From contig CAJQMX010000229.1 of assembly GCA_905479515.1 (NCBI GenBank), forward strand, positions 1 to 9,671: a stretch of 9,671 nucleotides of DNA, in the 5' to 3' direction. This document shows positions 1 to 7,380 of this stretch, piece by piece (the first letter of the stretch is position 1; each line of letters opens with the position of its first letter). Position numbers and translations under genes: made by a program. The stretch is from an uncultured Parasphingopyxis sp. Lineage in GTDB: Bacteria; Pseudomonadota; Alphaproteobacteria; Sphingomonadales; Sphingomonadaceae. The notes beneath the pieces are model-generated. The model ran no database searches and was not told the DNA's origin. It saw only the letters and a list, made by a program, of their open reading frames with translations.

Positions 1-3000
1 GTTCCAGATCAAAGCTCCGTCCCGCAAATTCATAGCTGCCGCGCCGCAGGTTCATTGCCCCCAAAATCTTGAAATTGTCCAGCGGGCCGCGCACATCAAG
101 ATCTGCGCTCCATTCACTGTCGAGCCCAAGGCCGCGCACCATGAAACGGTTTCTGGCGTTCACATCGACATTCAATGTCCAATTGACCGGAGCGGTTTGC
201 TCGTCCGGCTCATCAAGCGGGCGATTGATCTCGGTCACGTTGAGGGTCGGAACAACTACCGATGGCGCAGCCTGACCCAGCGCGAACTCGCCCCGCACCA
301 CTTCGAAATTGCCGCTAATCTCGCCAACCGGGAGCGCGTCGGCCGAGCCGATCACGGTGCCAGGCGGTGACCGCAGCGTGATGCTGAGCGGACCGCTGAC
401 CTGCGCTGAAATATCGTCGCGGCGCAGCAACCAGGCCTCGTCCGCCTCCAGCTCGACATTCATGCCGAAGCCACTGGCCAATCCCAGGTCAAACGTTGCA
501 CTGCCGGATACGGACCCGCCGCCCGGCGTCGTACCAGACAGGCTCTGAAATTCGAGGCGAGACTGGCGAACAGGCCCTGCATTTGTCGGCACCTGGATGA
601 TGGTGAATGTGCCGTCAGTCGACACGCCTTCAACCACCGTACCGGTCAATGCGCTTTCCAGCCTCCCGCTACGGATCTTCAATTCTCCTGAAACGTCCGG
701 CCTGTCGAGCGTTCCCGCGACATCGAGATCGGCAAAGAGCGGGCCGGACAGGCTCAACACCTCATTGCCAGTCAGTTGCCACAGGGTTTCCGCGGAACCG
801 TTATATTGCAGCTCTGCGAAAAGGGGAGCAACGGCCAACAGGTCGCCAAAATTGCCTTCGCCGGCGATCGGGGCGAGCCTTGCCTGGAAGCGCATTATCT
901 CTTCGCCGTCGCTCTCCATGATCGCGCGCGCCGCAAGGCGGCCATCATCAAGGCGCGCATTCACCCCGAGATTAACCGGACGCGGACGCAATGCGAAACC
1001 TTCCCGCGTAAGGCTACGGATGCGAAGCTCGGCCGATCCCGTCGGGATATTACTGTCTGCAGTTTGCCGATATTGAACGGTGCCGGTCGCCTGACCGCCA
1101 AAACCGGTTTCCGGATAGAAAATGTCGACAAGCGAGAGAGGAACATCGGCAACCGTCGCATTTACATCTGTAACCGGGCCGCCAAAGCGCGCCGCAAGCG
1201 TGGCCCCGCCGCCAGCATAGCTGATCGTGCTTTCCGGGATCACCCACTCATCATCCTCTCGGCGAACGATCAGCGGCGTTAAGGTAATCGGCTCACCGCG
1301 AAATTCGCCGCTGCCCTCGATCTCGATCTCGCCGGGCGCAATATCCGCACGAGCCGCGAACTCGAAATTGCGCCCGCGTGCACCACCAAGGGTGAAATCA
1401 GCCGTGCCATGGCCGCCCTCAAGCTCTAGCGATCCATCGAAATGGGCGAGTGAAAGGCTGCGACGCCGCAGGCCATAAAGTTCGACATGGCCTTCAAGAC
1501 GGGGCAACTCTTCCAACGGGCTCCAGCGAAGATCGATCATCGCCTGGCGCACCGTCGCATCAATTTCACCGCCGAGTTGCGCGTTCTCCGCATCGATATC
1601 GACGACGACGAGCTGTTCACCGCCCTCCATCAGAAGCTGGATATCCCCGGCTATCCCATTCCCGGTCAACTCCAGCAGACCGACCATGCCGCCATCCCTG
1701 AAGGCAAAAGCACCAGCCGTGCGGGTGTCGGCGACAAGCAGTTCGGTGACCGCAATCGAAACCGGTGCGCTCGCTGGCAAATTGATGATGCCGGATGACG
1801 TAAACGGCCCGGCCATCGACTGGCCAGTGGCCGAATAGAGATAGCCGCGCTGATCGGGTTCAAGAACAGCGTTCACATCTGCGACCCCGGCCGAGGGTAC
1901 GGGATTGGCCAGCGCGAGTTCAACGCGGGGCCGGGATGGCGCGCCCTGCGCCGTCACGGTCAAACGCCCATATTGCGCCTGTTCGCCAGACCCCGTGATA
2001 TAAAGTTCACTGCCACCATCGAGATAGCCACTACCGTCGAACCGAAGCGACGGCGCACGAAGCTGCATATTGGTGAAGGCGAAGCGACCGTCCGGGCCAT
2101 AGGCGATGGCCGTATTTACCACAGGTGGCCCGCCCGCAAGGCTCTCGAAGAAACTGTTTTCCAGCGTGCGCGTGACCGCCCTTGCCTCCCCGGCGATGAC
2201 AAAATTTCCGCCGGGTGCCGGACGCACATCAACCCGCGTGCGAATATCGAAAATGCCAAGGCCCGGCAGGCGAAAGCGATCAATGTCCCCATTGAACCCG
2301 ACTGCATAATTGCCAGAGGCGAGATCGTAGATCGCCGAAACATCACCTCGCAAGCGATCGGAGCGGAGCCGCAGATCGTCACCGACAATCTGCTCGTCCG
2401 TGATCAGCAGATTTCCGTCCACCGATACGTTGCGCACAATATCATCAAAGGTTTCGCCGAGCCCGGTTATCCGGCTTGCCGTTGCCGCCACCGGCAAGGC
2501 GAACGGCGTTTGGCCAAGCCGCCCCTCCCCTGCGATGCGCAGATTATCAAAACCCGTGCTGCTAATGGCCGCGCGCGGCGCCGTCAGTTCATAACGGAAC
2601 CGCGCGCTGTCAAACGGACCATCCAGATCGACCGACATCCGGACATCGGAGCCGCTCATATTGGTGACAAGCGCCGAGGGCTCAAGCAGTCTGACATTCG
2701 CAGCGAAACCGTCAAACGCGCTTTGCGCGAGATCAACAACGCCGCGCCCTTCGATGACCGCCGATGGTGACCGGATATCGAAATCCCCTGCCAGCCGGCT
2801 GTCTTCCCATGTCGCCCGCGCGCTCAGATTCATTTCAGGTGCTGTGAGGCGGCGCAGGACACCGGGATCAAGCAGCTCTGCTGACCGCACCACGCCGCCC
2901 AACACAAAGGTGCCGTCGCGCGCCTCAAGATCGAGATCAATAACCCGGGCCTCGCCGCTGTCGACCTGCGCCCGTCCGTCCCAGCTTTGCCATGTTCCGC

Positions 3001-3742
3001 TGCCTGCAATGTCGATGGCCAGCGAGCGCTGTATGCCTGTCAGCCCGGCAAGAATGCCGTCTTCCGGGGCATAGAGCTGCATGTCGATATCGAACACATC
3101 GCCATCCGGCTCTGCATCAAGATCGAATTCCAACCGTTCCCCGCTGTCGAGAGACTGGCTGCGCAATTGCACAAGTGCGCGGCCTGCCCGGATATCCGCG
3201 TTACCGGTTAAAGATGCATGACGCCGCTCACCGGTCACCGCTTCCTCAAACCGGAAACGCGCAATATCGAGCGAACTGACATGAATATCGAAACCCGGAA
3301 GAAGCGGCTGGTTTTCCTCTTCAGACGGAATGAGTTCAGGCATCCGGTGCAGGATCGCAAGTTCGGCGGCGAGGTCACCAATATAGAGCCGATTGTCGAG
3401 AAGGAACAAACCGGGCTGCCAGTCCATATCCAGCTGGGGCACTTCGAAAAACAGGCCCTCGGGATCGTAAAGCCTGAGATCGGAAATCTGCATCCGGCTA
3501 TAGATCGAGCCGTCGATCCTGCCAATCTTGATGCGCAGGCCGTTGGAAGGTTCCAGCGCCTCTATCCGGTCGATCAGGAAACGCCTGCCGGGAGGCGTAT
3601 CAAGCGCAAACAGCGTAACAACAATGAGCGCCAACACGCCCGTAATGCCGAAGAGCACCCAGCGCGTTATACGCCGACGTTTGGGCGTCGCCGAAATGAA
3701 ATCGACTTCCTCCGGAACGCTATCGGTCGCCGCACCCGCCAT
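1..3742 (-). CDS. tamB: TamB, translocation and assembly module inner-membrane component (C-terminus off the left edge)
   Basis: Reading the minus strand from the ATG at 3742 gives an open frame with no stop to base 1: 1247 full codons plus one base. TamB partners TamA in outer-membrane protein assembly and inter-membrane lipid transport, as an inner-membrane-anchored beta-rich tube crossing the periplasm. Visible features are a short acidic cytoplasmic start, a basic KRRR patch at residues 21-24, and one membrane segment at about 28-47. Next come LDTPPGRRFL and a motif of the type IKIGRIDGSIYS, both typical of the TamB N-terminus. More than 1000 residues of repetitive beta-strand sequence follow. 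The last visible residues, RRGSYEFAGRSFDLE, match the start of the conserved C-terminal TamB domain (formerly DUF490), so probably only the last 100-200 residues are missing. The start overlaps the tamA stop as TAATG, suggesting translational coupling. The family call is firm; the exact substrate is not deducible. Confidence 0.95.
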   Translation of the reverse strand, partial: MAGAATDSVPEEVDFISATPKRRRITRWVLFGITGVLALIVVTLFALDTPPGRRFLIDRIEALEPSNGLRIKIGRIDGSIYSRMQISDLRLYDPEGLFFEVPQLDMDWQPGLFLLDNRLYIGDLAAELAILHRMPELIPSEEENQPLLPGFDIHVSSLDIARFRFEEAVTGERRHASLTGNADIRAGRALVQLRSQSLDSGERLEFDLDAEPDGDVFDIDMQLYAPEDGILAGLTGIQRSLAIDIAGSGTWQSWDGRAQVDSGEARVIDLDLEARDGTFVLGGVVRSAELLDPGVLRRLTAPEMNLSARATWEDSRLAGDFDIRSPSAVIEGRGVVDLAQSAFDGFAANVRLLEPSALVTNMSGSDVRMSVDLDGPFDSARFRYELTAPRAAISSTGFDNLRIAGEGRLGQTPFALPVAATASRITGLGETFDDIVRNVSVDGNLLITDEQIVGDDLRLRSDRLRGDVSAIYDLASGNYAVGFNGDIDRFRLPGLGIFDIRTRVDVRPAPGGNFVIAGEARAVTRTLENSFFESLAGGPPVVNTAIAYGPDGRFAFTNMQLRAPSLRFDGSGYLDGGSELYITGSGEQAQYGRLTVTAQGAPSRPRVELALANPVPSAGVADVNAVLEPDQRGYLYSATGQSMAGPFTSSGIINLPASAPVSIAVTELLVADTRTAGAFAFRDGGMVGLLELTGNGIAGDIQLLMEGGEQLVVVDIDAENAQLGGEIDATVRQAMIDLRWSPLEELPRLEGHVELYGLRRRSLSLAHFDGSLELEGGHGTADFTLGGARGRNFEFAARADIAPGEIEIEGSGEFRGEPITLTPLIVRREDDEWVIPESTISYAGGGATLAARFGGPVTDVNATVADVPLSLVDIFYPETGFGGQATGTVQYRQTADSNIPTGSAELRIRSLTREGFALRPRPVNLGVNARLDDGRLAARAIMESDGEEIMRFQARLAPIAGEGNFGDLLAVAPLFAELQYNGSAETLWQLTGNEVLSLSGPLFADLDVAGTLDRPDVSGELKIRSGRLESALTGTVVEGVSTDGTFTIIQVPTNAGPVRQSRLEFQSLSGTTPGGGSVSGSATFDLGLASGFGMNVELEADEAWLLRRDDISAQVSGPLSITLRSPPGTVIGSADALPVGEISGNFEVVRGEFALGQAAPSVVVPTLNVTEINRPLDEPDEQTAPVNWTLNVDVNARNRFMVRGLGLDSEWSADLDVRGPLDNFKILGAMNLRRGSYEFAGRSFDLE

Positions 3743-5772
3743 TAAAAGGCCTGCCCCAGGGATACATAGATAGCGATGACCGGGTCACCGGGTTGCGGGT
3801 TGAGCGGTGTGCCCACGTCAAGGCGGATCGGCCCGAAATTGCTGTAATAGCGCAGGCCAAGGCCCGTGCCGAACCGCAAGCCGCTGAAATCCGGATACAG
3901 ATCGGTATAGATCGCCCCTGCATCGATAAACGGGACAATCCCGAAATTGCCGAACCGGTAGCGGGCTTCGAGCGCCATTTCGACAAGACTGCGCCCGCCG
4001 ATCGGATCATTATTCGCGTCTCGCGGCCCTATCGACTGATAGCTGTATCCGCGCACGGAACCGCCGCCACCGGCATAGAAGCGCCGCGACGGCGCGATGT
4101 TGTTGGTCGACGCGCCGGGAATGGCGCCGAGCCTTATGCGCCCCGCAAATGTCAGCGCATCCATCAGCGGGAAATAGGCGCTCCCATCGAGCTGGACCCG
4201 CGCATAGCCAAAAGTGCCGTCCTGAAAGGAGAGCTCCGGCGATACGAATGCAGACAGCCGAAAGCCGCTTTCCGGGTTCAGCAGATCATTGGTGCCATCA
4301 TAGCCAAAACTTACCGGGATCGCACCGATCAGGAATGTCTCACGCTGCCTCAGCCCCGCTGCCCCCACAACATCGCGCTCGTCCGATGCCAGCAACTGAA
4401 TCCCTACGGACCACACCCATTCTTTCTGCCATAGCTGATTGGAGATGCGTTCAAAGCTGGCCGTAACGCCAGCGGTACGGGCGTCGAAAGCATCGCGATT
4501 GGAGTTGTTGGCGAAAAGCTGGGCTGTCAGAATTTGATCGCGGTCGAGAAAATTGCTGCGGCGCAGGCTAACGCTCGCAAATTGTTCATCGGTGCCAAGG
4601 ATACCGCGCAGGGCAAGCGCGCCTTCGGGCCGGAACAGGTTGCGATGCTCCCAGCCAACTTCGACACGCGCGCCCTCTCCCGTGCCATATCCGATCTCGC
4701 CCGAAATCGTCCGCGGCGGCGCTGGCTCCATGGAAACGGCAATATCAACCAGACTGGGATCTTCGCTCTCGACAGGCGTCAGATCTACCCGCGAGACTAG
4801 ACCCGTCTGGATCAGCGCCCGCCGCAAATCATCGACCATCCCTGTCGAATACAGCTCGCCTGGTTCGAACCGGGCAATCGTTGCCACATGATCCGATCCG
4901 AACAATTCGTCCGCCCCTTGGTCTACCCGGATTCCACCGAAGGACCGTTCTCCGCCCGTTTCAACGGGCAAGACCAGCGTGGCATTGCGGTTGGCATGAT
5001 CGACGATCACTTCCTCTTCGCCCACTTCGGCAAAAGGATAACCGCGATTGCCGAGTTCGGCGGCCAGATTTGCCTGAGCGGACGTCACCGCTGCGGCGTC
5101 GACCGGATCATCCTCACGAACCGGGAATTGCTCTCTAAGCTCTGCTGACCGGTCGCCGGCGGCTGCCAGGCCAGGCAAATCAACGCTCGCAAAGCTATAG
5201 AGCGGGCCAGCCTGGATATCGAAGATGACCTCGATTCTGTCCTGACCAGCCTCCCCGCTCAGCTGGGCAACAATCTGGGCATCATAATAGCCATGGGAGC
5301 GCAGCAGCTCGTTAAGCAGCTCGCTATCCACATCGGCGCGCCGATCAATCTGGGCGACCACTGCAGGGTCACCATCCCGTTCCCGCAGGACGGACAAAGC
5401 ACGAAACTGGGACCGAATTTCATCGGCCTCGGCAAGATCGTCGATCCCCTGCAGCGTTACCGAATAACGCTGTTCCGTATTGATCGCGATAGCATCGCGG
5501 CTTTCCGCTGTTTCCGTGTCGCCGACGACCGACATGTCCGGCCAGGAGACGCCGAAATCGGCTATCTCGGTCATCGGTTCGGACGAAGGAAATACCCCGG
5601 TCGAATCAAGCGGCTGCAGCTCGCGCGTTGTTAGCGATTCGACGTCGTCCGAAGCGTCTTCGGCAACTGCGTCGGCAGGCGTTTGCGCCGCAAGCGACAG
5701 CGGAGTGCCCAGCGCGCAAAACAGTATAAACAAACCGAAATACGCCCGGCCCGGCTTGATCAACCCGGTCAT
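3742..5772 (-). CDS. tamA: TamA, Omp85-family outer-membrane protein
   Basis: This 676-residue protein is the outer-membrane half of the TAM complex. I chose the ATG at 5772 because it opens directly onto a signal peptide: MTGLIKPGRAYF, a hydrophobic core, then likely cleavage after LSLAA near residue 29. Longer starts would bury this signal and overlap the upstream gene. Residues 30-100 are an acidic, low-complexity linker. Three POTRA-like domains follow at about 102-188, 190-272 and 275-350. The rest (about 355-676) is a 16-strand-type beta barrel. It carries the conserved Omp85 lid-loop motif VRGY (Arg574) after a glycine run, an FxDAGxxY-like stretch near 615-622, and the terminal aromatic signal of outer-membrane proteins (final Phe676). 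The following tamB starts inside the tamA stop codon. I see no good Shine-Dalgarno site before the ATG. Confidence 0.95.
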   Translation of the reverse strand: MTGLIKPGRAYFGLFILFCALGTPLSLAAQTPADAVAEDASDDVESLTTRELQPLDSTGVFPSSEPMTEIADFGVSWPDMSVVGDTETAESRDAIAINTEQRYSVTLQGIDDLAEADEIRSQFRALSVLRERDGDPAVVAQIDRRADVDSELLNELLRSHGYYDAQIVAQLSGEAGQDRIEVIFDIQAGPLYSFASVDLPGLAAAGDRSAELREQFPVREDDPVDAAAVTSAQANLAAELGNRGYPFAEVGEEEVIVDHANRNATLVLPVETGGERSFGGIRVDQGADELFGSDHVATIARFEPGELYSTGMVDDLRRALIQTGLVSRVDLTPVESEDPSLVDIAVSMEPAPPRTISGEIGYGTGEGARVEVGWEHRNLFRPEGALALRGILGTDEQFASVSLRRSNFLDRDQILTAQLFANNSNRDAFDARTAGVTASFERISNQLWQKEWVWSVGIQLLASDERDVVGAAGLRQRETFLIGAIPVSFGYDGTNDLLNPESGFRLSAFVSPELSFQDGTFGYARVQLDGSAYFPLMDALTFAGRIRLGAIPGASTNNIAPSRRFYAGGGGSVRGYSYQSIGPRDANNDPIGGRSLVEMALEARYRFGNFGIVPFIDAGAIYTDLYPDFSGLRFGTGLGLRYYSNFGPIRLDVGTPLNPQPGDPVIAIYVSLGQAF

Positions 5773-5848
5773 GCAGCGGCTGTTAGCGCGAAAAGATGTG
5801 GTTCGCCAATCAAATACGCCACATCCGACAGGAAATAATCGCCCCTGT

Positions 5849-6061
5849 TCAGTGTCGTGTGGACGCACTTTCATTGTCATCCATCCACTCGACGAGCCGC
5901 TTGATCTGTCTCCAGCGGCAGAAATGGATGACATTGCCTTTTTCACGGCTTTTATTAGCCCGGTCGGCGGCCTCCTCGGCGGCAAGCAATCCAAATTCGG
6001 CAACAAGGTCCGCCGCGTCAAGTACGGCTTCACGATCCTGGAGGTAGAATTGCTCATGCAT
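5849..6061 (-). CDS. Small conserved-looking protein with an HFCRWRQI motif, function unknown
   Basis: This 70-residue soluble protein starts at the ATG at 6061, with a weak AGGA about 12 bases upstream. It is predicted to be mostly helical: an Ala/Glu-rich first half (DAADLVAEFGLLAAEEAADR) and a C-terminal part with GNVIHFCRWRQIKRLVEWM. From memory, short alphaproteobacterial proteins often end in a similar 'G-N-x-(I/V)-x-F-C-R-W-R-(E/Q)-(I/V)' stretch and are annotated as hypothetical, so I take this as a genuine gene. It has no signal peptide or membrane segment. It lies 76 bases upstream of tamA on the same strand and could share its transcript. A longer open frame on this strand, which would extend tamA upstream, overlaps it but lacks any family features here. 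Function unknown; I do not assign one. Confidence 0.75.
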   Translation of the reverse strand: MHEQFYLQDREAVLDAADLVAEFGLLAAEEAADRANKSREKGNVIHFCRWRQIKRLVEWMDDNESASTRH

Positions 6062-6216
6062 AAGATGGGGGTCCTGCTTTTTCGGCTATTGCGGGTTCGG
6101 GCTGGTTAAGACCCTCTACTCAGAAAGCGTTGCATATCTCAGGGCAAAACTGGTGAAGATCATATTAGCCATTCTCTCTGGTGACAGCGGCCACCCCCGC
6201 TGCCATAGCGAGCGCC

Positions 6217-6387
6217 ATGACAGAAGAACCACGAAAAGCGCAGTTCGGCGGCGGGATATTCCTGACGATTGGGCCTATTGCAGGCTTGGCTATCGGCGCC
6301 GCAATCGGCCAGCCAAGCGCAGGACTGGTGGCGGGAATCGCGGTCGGCATCGTGCTGGCGCTGACTGTATGGATGTTCGCCCGCTAG
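6217..6387 (+). CDS. Small two-pass membrane protein, function unknown
   Basis: This 56-residue protein consists almost entirely of two hydrophobic, glycine-rich segments (about residues 12-31 and 34-54) after a short charged start, MTEEPRKAQFGGG. The dense small residues (Gly/Ala every three to four positions) suggest closely packed helices. The ATG at 6217 is preferred. An in-frame GTG at 6181 would add 12 Ala-rich residues with no better ribosome-binding site, and the charged MTEEPRK start is typical of this kind of protein. Short proteins of this build are common in sphingomonads, but I know of no assigned role. It converges on the S24 repressor gene, with only nine bases between the stop codons. 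Confidence 0.7.
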   Translation: MTEEPRKAQFGGGIFLTIGPIAGLAIGAAIGQPSAGLVAGIAVGIVLALTVWMFAR

Positions 6388-6396
6388 GCGCAGATC

Positions 6397-7071
6397 TCAG
6401 GCGAGGCGCCGTCCGGCCCAAACGACGCGGCCAATCACTTCGACAGAGTCCAGATCGCAATCAGGCCAATCGGGATAGTCGGCATTGTCGCTTTTGATCG
6501 TGAACCGGCGACTGGCCGGATTCATCGCAATGCGCTTCACGATCAGCGCATTATCAACGCGCAGCACGTAGATACCGTCCCGAAGCCGTTCGGCCCCGTC
6601 CCCACTACTTACAAGGATCTCATCTCCGTCTGACAAGGTGGGCTCCATAGAGTCCCCCGAGACGGTGATGATCGAGAGCGCGGCCGGGTCGCCCGCCAGC
6701 CTTCGCAACCAGCGAACGGGAAATGCGATCTGTGACAATTCCTGTTCTTCGCCTGTCAGCGCCCCCGGACCGGCCGAGGCATTCACCGCATATTGGCTGA
6801 CCGCGACCATATCTGCACCGGGCAGACCGCCAAATGAAGGATTTTTCCTAGATTGCTTTTCGGCTGGCGCGCCGAGCATCTGCTCATCAACCGCATAATA
6901 TTCCGCCAGTATCCGGCGATCCCGTTCGGCCAGGCGCTTGGGCGTTCCGCGTTTTATGAATTGCTGAATATACGCTGCATTGCGCCCTATCAGGCGAGAC
7001 AGGGCCGAATAGTCATCTCCGCGCTCACGCGCCAGACGCTCCAAAACCAGGCGAGGCCCTTGTTCATCCAT
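6397..7071 (-). CDS. S24/LexA-like transcriptional repressor with self-cleavage domain
   Basis: This 224-residue protein joins an N-terminal DNA-binding region to a C-terminal LexA/UmuD-type S24 peptidase domain. Residues 1-65 (YSALSRLIGRNAAYIQQFIK and the following helix to about 60) read as an XRE-like helix-turn-helix. A linker (about 70-100) leads to ASAGPGAL, where Ala100-Gly101 is the candidate cleavage bond. The catalytic serine is Ser141 in SGDSMEPTLSDGDEILV and the partner lysine is Lys179 in ALIVKRI. The Ser-Lys spacing of 38 fits known members (37 in LexA, 43 in lambda CI). In this family, RecA filaments formed on DNA damage can trigger autocleavage; whether this one responds is inference. 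The gene is divergent from 7186-7380, and the shared region holds three operator-like palindromes, so autoregulation is likely. The start ATG has no Shine-Dalgarno site and lies where a candidate promoter would begin transcription. Confidence 0.9.
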   Translation of the reverse strand: MDEQGPRLVLERLARERGDDYSALSRLIGRNAAYIQQFIKRGTPKRLAERDRRILAEYYAVDEQMLGAPAEKQSRKNPSFGGLPGADMVAVSQYAVNASAGPGALTGEEQELSQIAFPVRWLRRLAGDPAALSIITVSGDSMEPTLSDGDEILVSSGDGAERLRDGIYVLRVDNALIVKRIAMNPASRRFTIKSDNADYPDWPDCDLDSVEVIGRVVWAGRRLA

Positions 7072-7077
7072 TTCGGC

Positions 7078-7106
7078 ACCATAGCGATAGGATTATTCCT
7101 AGACAA
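7078..7106 (-). promoter_or_regulatory. Candidate sigma70-type promoter of the S24 repressor gene
   Basis: On the minus strand TTGTCT (7106-7101) and TATGGT (7083-7078) are separated by exactly 17 bases, each matching four of six positions of the TTGACA/TATAAT consensus. Transcription would begin near 7071, the A of the repressor ATG, giving a leaderless or nearly leaderless mRNA. This agrees with the absence of a Shine-Dalgarno site. The first palindrome (7088-7101) fills most of the spacer, so a bound repressor would block RNA polymerase. Identified by eye only. Confidence 0.45.
7088..7101. promoter_or_regulatory. Operator-like palindrome 1 (TAGGA-TTAT-TCCTA)
   Basis: This is a perfect inverted repeat with 5-bp arms TAGGA/TCCTA and a 4-bp spacer. 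It lies between the candidate -35 and -10 elements of the repressor promoter. It is the best copy of three similar sites in this intergenic region. The likely ligand is the adjacent S24 repressor dimer (inference from position and symmetry). Confidence 0.65.
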
Positions 7107-7107
7107 G

Positions 7108-7121
7108 TAGGAAATTACCTT
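7108..7121. promoter_or_regulatory. Operator-like palindrome 2 (TAGGA-AATT-ACCTT)
   Basis: The left arm TAGGA is identical to site 1. The right arm ACCTT keeps only the CCT core, so this is the most degenerate copy. It begins 20 bp after site 1, about two helical turns, placing both sites on the same face of the DNA. This suits cooperative binding by neighbouring dimers. Confidence 0.55.
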
Positions 7122-7126
7122 TGAGA

Positions 7127-7140
7127 TAGGAAAAACCCTA
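7127..7140. promoter_or_regulatory. Operator-like palindrome 3 (TAGGA-AAAA-CCCTA)
   Basis: The left arm is TAGGA and the right arm CCCTA differs from the ideal TCCTA at one base. It begins 19 bp after site 2. It lies on the side of the plus-strand gene pair and just after a TTGAGA hexamer (7121-7126) that could act as a rightward -35. No convincing -10 follows at the proper distance. Confidence 0.6.
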
Positions 7141-7155
7141 CCGACATCGAGTCGG
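7141..7155 (+). other. Short inverted repeat (CCGAC-N5-GTCGG)
   Basis: A perfect 5-bp stem with a 5-base loop lies immediately after operator-like site 3, in the probable leader of the plus-strand gene pair. It may be a small hairpin or a site for another protein. It is too short to be called a terminator and has no T-run after it. Confidence 0.3.
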
Positions 7156-7172
7156 CGACGGGGGAGCAACTT

Positions 7173-7179
7173 GGAGGAG
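7173..7179 (+). promoter_or_regulatory. Strong ribosome-binding site (GGAGGAG)
   Basis: GGAGGAG lies six bases before the ATG at 7186 and is an almost complete anti-16S match. It is the strongest Shine-Dalgarno sequence I see in the window. It fixes the start at 7186 rather than the in-frame TTG at 7171, which lies upstream of and partly overlaps the site. Confidence 0.8.
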
Positions 7180-7185
7180 AGAAGG

Positions 7186-7380
7186 ATGAGCCTGCTGATC
7201 GATATTGACCGGTTTTTGCGTCACAATGATATGCCGCCTACCCGCTTCGGACGCGAGGCGGTGAATGATCCCCGCTTCGTTTTCGATATCCGCAAAGGGC
7301 GTGAATGTGGGGGCAAAACCCGCTCCCGCGTATACGCCTATATTGCCAAGGCCAAAGGCCGACCCGGCCAATGCGGATGA
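7186..7380 (+). CDS. Small basic, probable DNA-binding protein (Cro-like position)
   Basis: This 64-residue protein begins MSLLIDIDRFLRHNDM, followed by PPTRFGREAVNDPRFVFDIR and a basic tail (KGRECGGKTRSRVYAYIAKAKGR). The pattern of a first amphipathic helix, then T-RFGREA as a possible turn into NDPRFVFDIRKGRE, looks like a compact helix-turn-helix. Short proteins with a similar 'F-G-R-x-A-x-x-D-P-x-F-V' core are, from memory, widespread in alphaproteobacteria and mostly annotated as hypothetical. A DNA-binding role is inferred from the basic charge, the fold-like pattern and the setting: divergent from an S24 repressor across a triple operator-like region. Its last codons overlap the next gene by ATGA, so the two are probably one operon. 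It has the strongest ribosome-binding site in the window, implying efficient translation once transcribed. Confidence 0.8.
   Translation: MSLLIDIDRFLRHNDMPPTRFGREAVNDPRFVFDIRKGRECGGKTRSRVYAYIAKAKGRPGQCG

Noticed and set aside
1973..2770. 265-codon open frame on the plus strand
   Set aside because: It is antisense to tamB, whose frame is open over the whole stretch and reads as a proper beta-rich protein. The translated product is Arg/Ile-rich with no domain pattern, as expected from a shadow in GC-rich DNA.
3793..4434. 213-codon open frame on the plus strand
   Set aside because: It is antisense to the tamA beta barrel, which has the VRGY motif and terminal Phe on the other strand. No ribosome-binding site or domain seen.
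5773..6057. N-terminal extension of TamA by 95 residues to an ATG at 6057
   Set aside because: The extension is non-hydrophobic, overlaps another plausible gene in a different frame, and would place the signal peptide in the interior of the protein.
5480..6109. 209-codon open frame on the plus strand spanning the start of tamA and the small upstream gene
   Set aside because: It crosses two genes of the other strand and its translation is Ser/Ala-rich with no recognisable pattern.
6181..6216. GTG start at 6181 for the small membrane protein
   Set aside because: It adds only Ala-rich residues and no ribosome-binding site; the ATG at 6217 gives a normal charged start.
6384..6420. Bidirectional terminator between the converging genes at 6387 and 6397
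   Set aside because: Only short GGCG/CGCC complementarity is present, inside the end of the repressor gene, with no T-run on either strand.
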